Below are positions 38,869 through 48,196 of a stretch of DNA of 64,000 nt, piece after piece. Below the pieces are notes generated by a model, which worked only from the letters and a program-made list of their open reading frames with translations, ran no database searches and was not told where the DNA came from. Source of the stretch: Actinomycetes bacterium (GTDB lineage Bacteria > Actinomycetota > Actinomycetes > Nanopelagicales > Nanopelagicaceae). The stretch covers positions 1-64,000 of the forward strand of contig JANYCW010000007.1 in NCBI GenBank assembly GCA_025360085.1. Direction: 5' to 3'. Positions within the stretch are counted from its first letter, which is position 1, and each line of letters begins with the position of its first letter. The position numbers were made by a program, and so were the translations under genes.

Positions 38869-40185
38869 TCAGATTCCAACTTTCTCTAGATTCACTGTAT
38901 CAATTTTGTTTTTGAGTGTGGGACTTGCTTGGTGAAGCATCTTTACAATTACGACATGCATCCACAGCGCTGCCACGAGTGTAAGTAAAAAGAGAACGAT
39001 AAAAGTCGATTGAGGTAAACCAGTCCAGCCTCTAACCGAAACAAAGAGTGGCGGCAATATGAATCCACCTAATGCGCCGAGTGTGCCTACTAGACCACCT
39101 ACAGCCCCAACATCATTAGGGAAGTACTCAGGGATGTGCTTAAAGACTGCCGCTTTGCCGATGCCCATAGAACATCCGACAATAAAAAGTAATGCAGTAA
39201 ATGGCATTACCCCTAGGCTATACGGCAAAACCTCTCTTGGGCCATCTGGAGTATTTAGAACAATGTAACCAAATGGGGCTGCTAAGAAAAGTAGAGCAAT
39301 CAACATTGATACAAAAGTTCCATACATTAAACGGCGCGCCCCGATTTTGTCCGATAAATATCCACCCAAGGGCCGAAGCAGCGAGGCAGGAAAAATGAAT
39401 AGCGCAGTTAATAACGCAGCATTTTGTAGTTCTAATTCATAAACCGAAACGTAATACTTTGGCATCCATGATGCCAGGGCGACATAGGCTCCAAAAACAA
39501 TAACGTAGTAAAAACTAAATCGCCATACCTGCAAATACTTTAAAGGTGCAAACATTTGTCGCAGTGGCCGTGCTTTCTGTAAATGCTCAGAGTCGGTTGG
39601 AGTGAGAAATTGGATTGCTATCGCAGTTAAAACGAGAAGGATCGCATACAGTGCAGGTACAAACCGCCATCCACCAGGGATAATGCCACCCAAATAAGAA
39701 CCACCAACCGTACCTGCGATAACTGCTGGACCAATGAACTTTGTAGCCGATGCGCCAACATTTCCAGCACCAAAGACACCAAGTGCAAATCCCTGACGAC
39801 TACGATCGAACCAGTGTGAATTCCAGGCGATTCCAACACTGAAGAGATTGCCCGCAAAACCGACAAAGAAGGCCAGTATGAGTAACCATGTATAAGTGAG
39901 TTCGAGATGTGCTAACAAGTATGCTGGAATTGAAGTTACCAACAACATGGCTACGGTTACTTTTTTGCCGCCGATTCGATCAGCCAAGATTCCTAGCAAC
40001 AATCGCCAGATTGATCCGTTCAAAATTGCGACGGCCGAGAGCCAAGCTAGCTGTGAGTCCGTAATTCCGAACTCCTTTTGAATTGGGATTCCAAGGACTC
40101 CGAACATCAACCAGACTGCAAACATCAGGGTAAATGCACATGTGGAGAGCGTTAAAACGCGCCCCGATCCAACTCTACTTTTCAT
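38869..40185 (-). CDS. narK1: NarK-family nitrate/nitrite transporter (first copy)
   Basis: A 438-residue major facilitator protein, about 12 helices. Signatures: FAGNLFSVGIAWNSHWFDRS, RQGFALGVFGAGNVGASATKF and GKAAVFKHIPEYFPNDVGAVGG with the expected Gly and Asn/Arg residues of NarK. It opens the operon narK1-narK2-kinase. AGGGG lies 4-5 bases before ATG 40185, and a TAGGAT -10 box is seen further upstream. It diverges from narG, sharing the putative regulator site. Confidence 0.88.
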   Translation of the reverse strand: MKSRVGSGRVLTLSTCAFTLMFAVWLMFGVLGIPIQKEFGITDSQLAWLSAVAILNGSIWRLLLGILADRIGGKKVTVAMLLVTSIPAYLLAHLELTYTWLLILAFFVGFAGNLFSVGIAWNSHWFDRSRQGFALGVFGAGNVGASATKFIGPAVIAGTVGGSYLGGIIPGGWRFVPALYAILLVLTAIAIQFLTPTDSEHLQKARPLRQMFAPLKYLQVWRFSFYYVIVFGAYVALASWMPKYYVSVYELELQNAALLTALFIFPASLLRPLGGYLSDKIGARRLMYGTFVSMLIALLFLAAPFGYIVLNTPDGPREVLPYSLGVMPFTALLFIVGCSMGIGKAAVFKHIPEYFPNDVGAVGGLVGTLGALGGFILPPLFVSVRGWTGLPQSTFIVLFLLTLVAALWMHVVIVKMLHQASPTLKNKIDTVNLEKVGI

Positions 40186-40208
40186 ATGGCCCCTAGCCTC
40201 GTATTCAA

Positions 40209-40214
40209 ATCCTA
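40209..40214 (-). promoter_or_regulatory. -10 box of the narK operon
   Basis: On the minus strand TAGGAT lies about 23 bases before the narK ATG; transcription would begin near 40202, leaving a short leader with an AGGGG ribosome-binding site. The DosR-like palindrome would be centred near -53. Confidence 0.35.
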
Positions 40215-40248
40215 GGGAAAGTCTGTACTAGAGAGCCCAGGGTAAATA

Positions 40249-40262
40249 GGGTCTAAAGACCT
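40249..40262. promoter_or_regulatory. DosR-box-like palindrome between narK and narG
   Basis: GGGTCTAAAGACCT. Mycobacterial DosR binds a 20-bp site whose core is GGGACTWWAGTCCC; this core agrees at 11 of 14 positions, and the two arms GGTCT and AGACC are mutually complementary. The encoded regulator keeps the DosR recognition helix. The centre lies 43-44 bases before the predicted leaderless start of narG, a usual activator position. Confidence 0.55.
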
Positions 40263-40286
40263 ATTCTTTTGCAAGGCTCAGCGGGC

Positions 40287-40292
40287 GACAAT
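40287..40292 (+). promoter_or_regulatory. possible -10 box of narG
   Basis: GACAAT lies six bases before ATG 40299 and gives a leaderless start. It is a poorer match than other boxes here, as expected for a promoter that depends on an activator. Confidence 0.35.
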
Positions 40293-40298
40293 GGGTAC

Positions 40299-43200
40299 AT
40301 GAAAAACGACAATAACTCCGGGGTAGCTATTGAGGAGTCACTCGTAAAATTTGGAAGATTTTTTTCTAAAGGAGTTGTTTCTAGTGATCTTCGTTCTATC
40401 ACAAAAAGCGGAGGCCGCGAGGGCGACGATTTCTATCGTGACCGTTGGAGTCACGACAAAGTAGTCCGTTCAACGCATGGCGTTAACTGCACTGGCTCTT
40501 GTTCGTGGAAGGTTTATGTTAAAGATGGAATTATTACTTGGGAAACACAGCAGACAGACTATCCATCCGTGGGTCCAGATTCACCTGAGTATGAACCGCG
40601 TGGATGTCCACGCGGTGCAGCTTTTTCTTGGTACACATATTCACCGACTCGCATTAGATTTCCATATATCCGTGGTCTTTTATTAGAGATGTATCGTGAA
40701 GCTAAATCGCGTCTTGGTGATCCGGTATTAGCGTGGGCTGACATCATGGATGATCCGATACGGAGAAAAAAGTATCAAAGTGCCCGCGGAAAAGGGGGCT
40801 TAATCCGCGCGCAGTGGGGGGAGATTTCTGAAATTATCGCCGCTGCGCACGTGCATACAATTAAAAAGTATGGACCTGATCGAGTCTTTGGTTTTTCTCC
40901 AATCCCGGCGATGTCAATGGCATCGCATGCAGCAGGCGCGCGATTTATTTCACTTATGGGCGGTTCAATGCTCTCGTTTTATGACTGGTATGCAGATTTG
41001 CCAGTTGCATCACCTCAGGTCTTTGGAGATCAGACCGATGTTCCAGAATCTGCAGATTGGTTTAACGCCTCCTATCTAATTATGTGGGGCTCGAATGTTC
41101 CAGTAACACGCACACCAGATGCTCACTTTATGACTGAGGCTAGATATCGGGGACAAAAAGTAATTGCGATTAGCCCGGACTATGCTGACAATACAAAATT
41201 TGCCGACGAATGGGTTGCACCGCATCCAGGTACCGATGGTGCATTGGGTATGGCCATGGGACATGTAATCTTGAAGGAGTTCTTTGTTGATAAGCAGACA
41301 CCACGATTTACTGAGTATGTAAAGAAATACACCGATCTTCCATATTTAGTATCTCTACGCGAAAAAGATGGTGCATGGGTCCCCGATAAATTTATAGTTG
41401 CCGCTGATTTAGGTGATACATCGCAAGGTTCAAAATTCAAAACCGTAGTTATTGATTCAGCAAATGGGCAGACCTATATTCCAAATGGCTCCCTTGGGCA
41501 CCGATTCAATGATGAGTCGATGGGTAAATGGAATTTGGATTTAGAGGGCGTAGATCCACTTTTAACGCTGTATGGACGGGCCGATGCCTTAGCTGCCCCT
41601 ACTTTACTTCCACGTTTTGACATGGGACAAAAGGAATCAGAGGCAGGGGGTGTACTTCACCGAGGCGTTCCAACGATTCAAATCGGGGATAAAAAAGTTA
41701 CCACCGTTTTTGATTTAATGCTGGCACAGTATGGAGTTGCCCGCGATGGCCTGGCAGGTGATTGGCCCACGGATTACACCGATACAACGCCGTATACGCC
41801 AGCATGGCAGGAAGAGATTACAAATGTTCCAGCGGCGCAGGCGATCCGTATAGCAAGAGAGTTTGCGCATAATGCTGACGAGTCAAAGGGCCGTTCAATG
41901 ATCTTGCTCGGCGCTGGAACAAATCACTGGTTCCACTCTGACACCATGTATCGAACATTTTTAGCCCTTGTTACTTTAACCGGCTGCCAAGGTGTAAATG
42001 GTGGAGGTTGGGCACATTATGTTGGACAGGAAAAATGTCGCCCCGTAACAGGCTGGGCGCAGTTAGCCTTTGGCGCAGACTGGGCACGGCCACCCCGCCA
42101 GATGATTGGTACCGCTTTTTGGTATGTTTCAACGGATCAATGGAGATATGACGGACTTAAATCAGAGTTACTTGCAACCCCCCTTGGCGAAAAACGCTTT
42201 GAAGATATGACGGCCATTGATGTTATGGCTAAGTCGGCGCGCATGGGTTGGATGCCTTCATATCCATCGTTGAATCGCAACTCGTTAGATCTAGCCGATG
42301 AGGCACGGGCCCTTGGGGTTGAACCATCAGTCCATGTTGTTAATGAGTTAAAGAATGGCAATCTGACCTTTGCCATTGAAGATCCAGATGCGCCAGAAAA
42401 CTGGCCACGGGTATTAACTGTTTGGCGTGCAAATATTCTAGGTTCATCAAGTAAGGGAAATGAATACTTTTTAAAGCACTTACTGGGTACAGATAACTCA
42501 GTACGGGCCGAAGAAAATGGCCCAGATGCCCGCCCACGTGATGTGCAGTGGCGGGAGGAGGCACCAGAAGGAAAGTTAGATCTCCTTGTCTCTATCGATT
42601 TTCGAATGACAAGCACTGGTTTATTTGGCGACATTTTATTGCCAGCTGCAACGTGGTATGAAAAACATGATTTATCGAGCACGGATATGCATCCATTTAT
42701 TCATGCTTTTACACCGGCAATTAATCCACCGTGGGAGACTAAGACTGACTATGACATCTTCCAAATGTTAGGGCGACAGGTGGCTGAACAATCTAAAATT
42801 CATTTAGGTGAGCGTGAAGATATCGTTGTAGTGCCTTTACTGCATGACACCCCTGATGCAATGGCCAATCCAAGTGGCATTGTTGAAGATTGGCGAGATG
42901 GAAATGTCGAACCTATTCCAGGTGTAACTATGCCAAAGCTCGTTGTGGTTAAACGCAACTACGGGCAACTGGGAGAAAAGATGGCAGCACTTGGCCCCCT
43001 CCTTGATCAACTGGGTACAAATACAAAGGGTGTTCCAGTAAGCGTGCTTCCTGAGATTGAATTATTGCGCCGAACAAATGGCGTTATCTCGCATGGTGTA
43101 GCCCAAGGTCGCCCTTCACTTGCGCGCGATATCGATGCCTGCGAAACAATCCTCGCGCTTTCAGGTACGACAAATGGGCGTATAGCAGTTGCCGGCTTTA

Positions 43201-43982
43201 GAGCCCTTGAAAAACGAACAGGCCAGCAGTTGACTGATCTTGCCCTTGATAATGAGGGAAAGAGAATTACTTTTGCCGATACGCAGGCCAGACCAGTGCC
43301 CGTTATTACTAGCCCTGAATGGTCTGGCTCTGAACATGGTGGCCGGCGATATACCGCATTTGCGATCAATATTGATCGGTTAAAACCGTGGCATACATTG
43401 ACTGGACGACAGCACTTCTTTATCGATCACGATTGGATGAGTGAACTCGGAGAGCAGTTACCGATTTTTCGCCCGCCGTTAAATATGCACCGCATCTTTG
43501 GGGTACAGGGTGAGGGTATAGAAAAGGAAGTGACGGTTCGCTATTTAACTCCGCACTCTAAATGGTCTATCCACTCTGAATACCAGGACAATCTCTTTAT
43601 GCTCTCGCTTTCCCGTGGAGGTCAGGAAATCTGGATGAGTGTTGAAGATGCTAAAACTATTGGTGTAAAAGACAATGAATGGATTGAGGCTTATAACCGA
43701 AACGGTGTTGTTGTAGCCCGTGCATGTGTATCTCATCGCATGCCAGTTGGCACCGTCTTTATGTATCACGCTAAAGATCGTGTTGTAGATGTGCCACTTG
43801 CCGAAACATCTGGTAAGCGCGGAGGAATTCACAACTCATTGACCCGCTTGATGATTAAACCAACTCACCTTATTGGCGGTTATGCCCAACTCACTTTTGC
43901 CTTCAATTATTTGGGACCAACAGGTAATCAGCGCGATGAAATAACTGTTATCCGGCGACGTTCACAAGAGGTGGAGTACTAA
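40299..43982 (+). CDS. narG: respiratory nitrate reductase alpha subunit
   Basis: The molybdenum catalytic subunit that reduces nitrate to nitrite. About 1227 residues, standard for NarG. The FS0 cluster ligands His60, Cys64, Cys68 and Cys103 (from ATG 40299) have the same spacing as in E. coli NarG. MWGSNVPVTRTPDAH covers the region of the Mo-ligand Asp, and LTGCQGVNGGGWAHYVGQEK is the typical pterin-binding segment. There is no Tat signal, so the enzyme faces the cytoplasm. The frame is open from TTG 40269; ATG 40299 is preferred because it starts at the conserved N-terminus and has a -10-like box. narH overlaps its end by one base. Confidence 0.97.
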   Translation: MKNDNNSGVAIEESLVKFGRFFSKGVVSSDLRSITKSGGREGDDFYRDRWSHDKVVRSTHGVNCTGSCSWKVYVKDGIITWETQQTDYPSVGPDSPEYEPRGCPRGAAFSWYTYSPTRIRFPYIRGLLLEMYREAKSRLGDPVLAWADIMDDPIRRKKYQSARGKGGLIRAQWGEISEIIAAAHVHTIKKYGPDRVFGFSPIPAMSMASHAAGARFISLMGGSMLSFYDWYADLPVASPQVFGDQTDVPESADWFNASYLIMWGSNVPVTRTPDAHFMTEARYRGQKVIAISPDYADNTKFADEWVAPHPGTDGALGMAMGHVILKEFFVDKQTPRFTEYVKKYTDLPYLVSLREKDGAWVPDKFIVAADLGDTSQGSKFKTVVIDSANGQTYIPNGSLGHRFNDESMGKWNLDLEGVDPLLTLYGRADALAAPTLLPRFDMGQKESEAGGVLHRGVPTIQIGDKKVTTVFDLMLAQYGVARDGLAGDWPTDYTDTTPYTPAWQEEITNVPAAQAIRIAREFAHNADESKGRSMILLGAGTNHWFHSDTMYRTFLALVTLTGCQGVNGGGWAHYVGQEKCRPVTGWAQLAFGADWARPPRQMIGTAFWYVSTDQWRYDGLKSELLATPLGEKRFEDMTAIDVMAKSARMGWMPSYPSLNRNSLDLADEARALGVEPSVHVVNELKNGNLTFAIEDPDAPENWPRVLTVWRANILGSSSKGNEYFLKHLLGTDNSVRAEENGPDARPRDVQWREEAPEGKLDLLVSIDFRMTSTGLFGDILLPAATWYEKHDLSSTDMHPFIHAFTPAINPPWETKTDYDIFQMLGRQVAEQSKIHLGEREDIVVVPLLHDTPDAMANPSGIVEDWRDGNVEPIPGVTMPKLVVVKRNYGQLGEKMAALGPLLDQLGTNTKGVPVSVLPEIELLRRTNGVISHGVAQGRPSLARDIDACETILALSGTTNGRIAVAGFRALEKRTGQQLTDLALDNEGKRITFADTQARPVPVITSPEWSGSEHGGRRYTAFAINIDRLKPWHTLTGRQHFFIDHDWMSELGEQLPIFRPPLNMHRIFGVQGEGIEKEVTVRYLTPHSKWSIHSEYQDNLFMLSLSRGGQEIWMSVEDAKTIGVKDNEWIEAYNRNGVVVARACVSHRMPVGTVFMYHAKDRVVDVPLAETSGKRGGIHNSLTRLMIKPTHLIGGYAQLTFAFNYLGPTGNQRDEITVIRRRSQEVEY

Positions 43983-45547
43983 TGAAACCCATGGCCCAAA
44001 TGGGCATGGTGATGAATCTCGATAAGTGCATCGGGTGTCACACATGTTCAGTAACGTGCAAGCAGGCGTGGACAAATCGCACCGGAATGGAATATGCGTG
44101 GTTCAACAACGTCGAAACCCGCCCCGGCCAGGGATATCCACGTGGTTATGAAGATCAAGCCAAAGCAAAGGGCGGTTGGATCCGTACCTCACGCGGTCGG
44201 CTTCGTTTAAAGGCGGGAGGGCGTGCACGTCGTTTGCTCTCAATCTTTTCAAACCCCCGCATGCTTAACATCAAGGATTATTATGAGCCTTGGACATATG
44301 AGTACGATAATTTAATTACCGCACCTCTCGGACAACAGACTCCAGTTGCCCGACCTAAATCACTTATAACTGGAAAGCCGATGAAGATCGAATGGTCGGC
44401 TAACTGGGATGATGATTTAGGTGGCGGACCTGAGAATATTGAAAAAGATCCAATCCTAAAAAAGCTAGCTGAAGATGTTACTACGAAAATAAAACTGGCA
44501 TTCGAACAGACATTTATGTTCTATCTACCCCGTATCTGTGAGCACTGTTTAAATCCTGCATGTGTTGCCGCTTGTCCATCGGGGGCAATCTATAAACGCG
44601 CAGAAGATGGGATTGTTCTCGTTGATCAGCAACAGTGTCGTGGCTGGCGGATGTGCGTTTCTGCCTGCCCATATAAGAAGATCTACTTCAATCATAAGAC
44701 TGGAAAGGCAGAAAAGTGCACGCTCTGTTATCCACGGTTAGAAATTGGTTTACCAACGGTCTGTTCAGAGACATGCGTTGGTCGCCTGCGCTACCTTGGC
44801 CTATTTCTCTATGACGCCGATCGCGTAACAGAGGCAGCGGCTACTGAAAATGAAAAGGATTTATACCAGGCGCAGCTCGATTTGATTTTGGATCCGCATG
44901 ATCCGACCGTCCTTGCCGCCGCCCGCGCCGAGGGAATTCCGGAGGATTGGTTAGTGGCGGCACAAAACTCGCCGGTCTATAAACTTGCAAAGGTTTATAA
45001 GATCGCTCTTCCCTTGCATCCTGAATATCGCACTCTGCCGATGGTTTGGTATGTACCTCCACTGTCTCCAATTGTGGATGTATTAAGTGAAACCGGTCAT
45101 GATGGCGAAGATGCAGGCAATCTATTTGGTGCTATTAATGCACTTCGAATTCCACTCGCATATTTGGCCGAGCTCTTTTCTGCCGGCGATATCGAAGTTG
45201 TTGAGTCAACACTTCGTAAACTCTCAGCAATGCGCTCGTATATGCGCGATATCAACTTAGGACGCGAACCTCGCCCAGAGATTCCCGCCGCAGTCGGCAT
45301 GGATCAAGAATCGATCTACGAGATGTACCGTCTTTTAGCGATTGCAAAGTATGAAGATCGATACGTGATACCGGCAGCCCACACTGAACAGGCGAAGGAT
45401 CTTGAAAATATGGGACAGAGTTCGGGTTGCTCACTCGATGGCGTGGATCTTGGTCCAGATTCAGGACCTTTTGGTCAAGCATCAGGTAGGCCCGTCCCAG
45501 TCACCATTGAAAACTTTCATATCATGAAAGATAGACAGACCAAATGA
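43982..45547 (+). CDS. narH: respiratory nitrate reductase beta subunit
   Basis: The electron-transfer subunit with four iron-sulfur centres. Cysteine groups: CIGCHTCSVTC near residue 16-26, CEHCLNPACVAACP, CRGWRMCVSACP (Trp in place of one Cys marks the [3Fe-4S] centre, as in E. coli NarH) and CTLC...CSETC. The 521-residue length is typical. Start overlaps narG by one base and the stop overlaps narJ (ATGA), so subunits are made in balance. Confidence 0.97.
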   Translation: MKPMAQMGMVMNLDKCIGCHTCSVTCKQAWTNRTGMEYAWFNNVETRPGQGYPRGYEDQAKAKGGWIRTSRGRLRLKAGGRARRLLSIFSNPRMLNIKDYYEPWTYEYDNLITAPLGQQTPVARPKSLITGKPMKIEWSANWDDDLGGGPENIEKDPILKKLAEDVTTKIKLAFEQTFMFYLPRICEHCLNPACVAACPSGAIYKRAEDGIVLVDQQQCRGWRMCVSACPYKKIYFNHKTGKAEKCTLCYPRLEIGLPTVCSETCVGRLRYLGLFLYDADRVTEAAATENEKDLYQAQLDLILDPHDPTVLAAARAEGIPEDWLVAAQNSPVYKLAKVYKIALPLHPEYRTLPMVWYVPPLSPIVDVLSETGHDGEDAGNLFGAINALRIPLAYLAELFSAGDIEVVESTLRKLSAMRSYMRDINLGREPRPEIPAAVGMDQESIYEMYRLLAIAKYEDRYVIPAAHTEQAKDLENMGQSSGCSLDGVDLGPDSGPFGQASGRPVPVTIENFHIMKDRQTK

Positions 45548-46191
45548 GTAAAGAAAACGCACGGGCAATCGCGGCACAGTGCCTTGTCTATCCCGAGCAG
45601 GCATTCATAGATAAGAATGCCGAACTTGTAGGGTTAGCTCAAACACTAGAAACTAAACTTCGCGAACCGCTACTTAGATTTCTCCAAAGCGCACGCGAGA
45701 TTCCACTGAACAGATTACAAGAACACTATGTTGAAATCTTCGATATGAGACGTAAATGCTCACTATTTTTAACCTCTTGGACGCATGGGGATACCCGAAA
45801 CCGAGGAATGGCCCTTGTCTATTTCATCGAAATATATAGGCGCTGCGGTCTGGTGTTGAGCCCAGAAGAGCTCCCAGATCATTTAGCAGTTGTTCTAGAG
45901 TTCGCTGCCTTTGGAAATCCTCACGAAGGGGATTTACTTTTAGGCGAACACCAAGCACCGATACTTCTCATTAAGGATGCCTTACATAAGACGAAATCAA
46001 TGTATGCAGAGGTCTTAGACACAATCGTTGAATCGCTACCAGAGATGACACCGGAAATTATCGCGCGAGCAAAGGCGCTTGCAATAGCTGGCCCACCAAA
46101 AGAGTTTGTCGGTTTAAGTGGAGCGGTAGCCATTGCCCTTGAACCTTTCTCGGCACGGGGAAATTCACAATTAGAAGGAGTTTCTAGATGA
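45544..46191 (+). CDS. narJ: nitrate reductase molybdenum cofactor assembly chaperone
   Basis: NarJ is a private chaperone that helps insert the molybdenum cofactor into NarG before membrane attachment and is not part of the final enzyme. The 215-residue helical protein shows the TorD/NarJ-type segment LQEHYVEIFDMRRKCSLFLT and HGDTRNRGMALVYF. It overlaps narH and narI by 4 bases each. Confidence 0.94.
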   Translation: MSKENARAIAAQCLVYPEQAFIDKNAELVGLAQTLETKLREPLLRFLQSAREIPLNRLQEHYVEIFDMRRKCSLFLTSWTHGDTRNRGMALVYFIEIYRRCGLVLSPEELPDHLAVVLEFAAFGNPHEGDLLLGEHQAPILLIKDALHKTKSMYAEVLDTIVESLPEMTPEIIARAKALAIAGPPKEFVGLSGAVAIALEPFSARGNSQLEGVSR

Positions 46192-46928
46192 GTTCAACAA
46201 ACATTCTTTTATGGTCGGTTCTTCCATATATCGCAATCTCTTCTTTTGTGATCGGTTTAATGTGGCGTTTTAAATACGACAAGTTCAACTGGACAACGCG
46301 CTCATCTCAAATATATGAAGGTAAGTTGCTCAGTATTGCGGGACCGTTATTTCACTTAGGGCTCTTCGCAGTAATTGGAGGCCATATCGTTGGCCTTCTT
46401 GTTCCTCAAAGCTTCACGGATTCTTGGGGTTTAAGTCATCAGGCCTATCACATTGGCGCAGTAACAATGGGTGGCGCCGCCGGTATTGCTACCCTTGTTG
46501 GAATCTCACTCCTTATTTATCGCCGTAGAACTACCGCAATGGTTTTTGCGCAAACGACGAAGAACGATAAAACGATGTATGTATTTCTCGTTGCCACTCT
46601 TTTAGCAGGAAGTGCGGCAACTCTTTCAAGTGCTGGAGTGATTGGACAAGAACATAACTATCGCGAGAGCGTTGCGCCGTGGGTTCGTTCAATTCTGACT
46701 CTGCGGCCCAATGGCGAGCTTATGATGGCAAGCCCTATTGCCTTTAGAGTTCACGCCGTTATCGGAATGTCATTATTTATTATTTGGCCATTTACTAGAT
46801 TGGTGCACGCATTGAGCGCACCGGTTGGTTATTTGTTCAGACCCTCAATTATCTATCGCACTCGTGACGGCCGAGGCATTGCAGGCAATCGCAAGGCACG
46901 TTCAGGTTGGGAACGTATTAAGTATTAA
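46188..46928 (+). CDS. narI: respiratory nitrate reductase gamma subunit (cytochrome b)
   Basis: The membrane di-haem subunit that oxidises quinol. The 246-residue protein has five hydrophobic segments (about 8-25, 50-71, 88-110, 131-150 and 186-203). Candidate haem ligands His56 and His66 on helix 2 and His189 and His207 on helix 5 keep the E. coli spacing almost exactly. GQEHNYRESVAPWVRSILTL is the conserved loop. The operon ends in a hairpin terminator. Menaquinol is the likely donor in an actinobacterium. Confidence 0.96.
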   Translation: MSSTNILLWSVLPYIAISSFVIGLMWRFKYDKFNWTTRSSQIYEGKLLSIAGPLFHLGLFAVIGGHIVGLLVPQSFTDSWGLSHQAYHIGAVTMGGAAGIATLVGISLLIYRRRTTAMVFAQTTKNDKTMYVFLVATLLAGSAATLSSAGVIGQEHNYRESVAPWVRSILTLRPNGELMMASPIAFRVHAVIGMSLFIIWPFTRLVHALSAPVGYLFRPSIIYRTRDGRGIAGNRKARSGWERIKY

Positions 46929-46935
46929 TTGGCAT

Positions 46936-46972
46936 AAAAAAACCGCAAACCTTAAAGGTTTGCGGTTTTTTT
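46936..46972. terminator. bidirectional terminator between narI and the sugar ABC ATPase
   Basis: An A-rich 5' flank, the stem AACCGCAAACCT paired with AGGTTTGCGGTT around a 3-base loop, and a T7 tail. The A and T runs lengthen the stem, so the structure can end transcription on both strands; the genes on either side converge. Confidence 0.92.
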
Positions 46973-46981
46973 ATTTACTAA

Positions 46982-48061
46982 TTAAATACGCTCACCAGTT
47001 TTTGAATTGAACAAATGCACAGATGATGGGCTAGCCGTTACTGAAATTGTCTCACCAGGCTTAGGTGGATTCTTAGGATCCCAACGCACAATAATCTGTG
47101 CGCCTTCGTCTCCTGCATGAGCAAACTTAACATTTGTATCCGCAGGCTTTCCGTAAACAAAGGCATCCGAGCCAAGCTCTTCAACAACTTCCACGAGTAC
47201 ATGGAAGCCATCGCTAGCTGGCGTGAAGCCCTCAGGGCGAACTCCAACTGTAACTTCGTTACCAGCAGATGCTGGAACTGCAATACCAAGATGGCCAAGC
47301 ATTGCTTGTCCATTTACGATTGGTGCGTTGAGCAAGTTCATTGCAGGGGAGCCAATAAATCCTGCAACAAAAGCATTTGCCGGATTGTCATAGAGATTGC
47401 GCGGGGTATCCACCTGCTGAAGCAGACCATCTTTAAGAACTGCTACACGATCTCCCATAGTCATCGCTTCAACTTGGTCGTGAGTTACATAAACAGTAGT
47501 GATTCCAAGACGACGCTGGAGTGCTGCGATTTGTGTGCGAGTTGCTACGCGCAACTTCGCATCAAGATTTGAGAGAGGTTCATCCATAAGAAAGACCTGT
47601 GGCTCGCGAACAATTGCGCGACCCATTGCAACGCGCTGGCGTTGTCCGCCCGAAAGAGCTTTTGGTTTGCGCTCTAAGTATGGTTCGAGATCGAGAAGTT
47701 TTGCAGCTTCACGGACGCGACGTTCACGCTCCTCTTTCGGCTTGCCAGCGATCTTTAATGCAAAGCCCATATTTTCTGCCACCGTCATGTGTGGATAAAG
47801 GGCATAGGACTGGAAGACCATTGCGATATCGCGATCTTTTGGTGCAACATGCGTTACATCGCGATCACCAATCAAGATTCGACCAGCGTCTATTTCTTCA
47901 AGCCCTGCCAACATTCGAAGAGATGTTGATTTGCCACAACCAGATGGGCCAACTAAAACCAAAAACTCACCGTCATTGACAGTGAGATTTAATTTATCAA
48001 CGGCAGGCGTGGTTGTTCCTGGATAGATACGTGATGCGGCTTCGAAAACTACTGATGCCAT
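46982..48061 (-). CDS. msiK: sugar ABC transporter ATPase, MsiK/UgpC type
   Basis: A 359-residue ATPase of the carbohydrate uptake family 1. Walker A is GPSGCGKSTSLRMLAG, Q-loop VFQSYALYPHMTVAEN, signature LSGGQRQRVAMGRA, Walker B VFLMDEPLSNLDAKLR and H-loop VYVTHDQ, followed by the C-terminal regulatory TOBE/OB domain (GVRPEGF, FNSKTGERI). The frame extends upstream but homology starts at ATG 48061, which has a GGAGAAGGAGAG ribosome-binding site. No permease or binding protein lies nearby, so it is likely a shared ATPase serving several sugar importers, as MsiK does in Streptomyces. Confidence 0.9.
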   Translation of the reverse strand: MASVVFEAASRIYPGTTTPAVDKLNLTVNDGEFLVLVGPSGCGKSTSLRMLAGLEEIDAGRILIGDRDVTHVAPKDRDIAMVFQSYALYPHMTVAENMGFALKIAGKPKEERERRVREAAKLLDLEPYLERKPKALSGGQRQRVAMGRAIVREPQVFLMDEPLSNLDAKLRVATRTQIAALQRRLGITTVYVTHDQVEAMTMGDRVAVLKDGLLQQVDTPRNLYDNPANAFVAGFIGSPAMNLLNAPIVNGQAMLGHLGIAVPASAGNEVTVGVRPEGFTPASDGFHVLVEVVEELGSDAFVYGKPADTNVKFAHAGDEGAQIIVRWDPKNPPKPGETISVTASPSSVHLFNSKTGERI

Positions 48062-48079
48062 GAGATTTCTCTCCTTCTC

Positions 48080-48097
48080 CGGGCAGGTACGTGCCCG
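48080..48097. repeat. inverted repeat in the msiK leader
   Basis: CGGGCA and TGCCCG are separated by 6 bases, directly upstream of the Shine-Dalgarno of the msiK gene on the minus strand. In the mRNA it would form a 6-bp hairpin next to the ribosome-binding site. It may be a control element or an operator. Confidence 0.45.
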
Positions 48098-48118
48098 ACG
48101 GTCCGAGGATGAAGGTGA

Positions 48119-48132
48119 TGGCCGATTGGCCA
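48119..48132. promoter_or_regulatory. operator-like palindrome upstream of msiK
   Basis: TGGCC-GATT-GGCCA lies just downstream (minus strand) of a possible -10 TACATA. Its position would suit a repressor of the sugar ATPase gene, for instance of the LacI type, but no regulator gene is nearby. Confidence 0.3.
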
Positions 48133-48190
48133 ACGCTATGTAGATTACGCGCAAAGGCGAGTAAAAGAAAGGCGGCAAGGTCAACTGACC

Positions 48191-48196
48191 TATACT
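48191..48196 (+). promoter_or_regulatory. -10 box of the CNNM/CorC-type gene
   Basis: TATACT lies ten bases before ATG 48207, giving a predicted leader of only about three bases. No Shine-Dalgarno sequence precedes the gene. Confidence 0.4.

Noticed and set aside
40186-40298. FNR- or CRP-type site (TTGAT-N4-ATCAA or TGTGA-N6-TCACA) before the nar genes
   Set aside because: Neither motif was found; the only clear palindrome is the DosR-like one.
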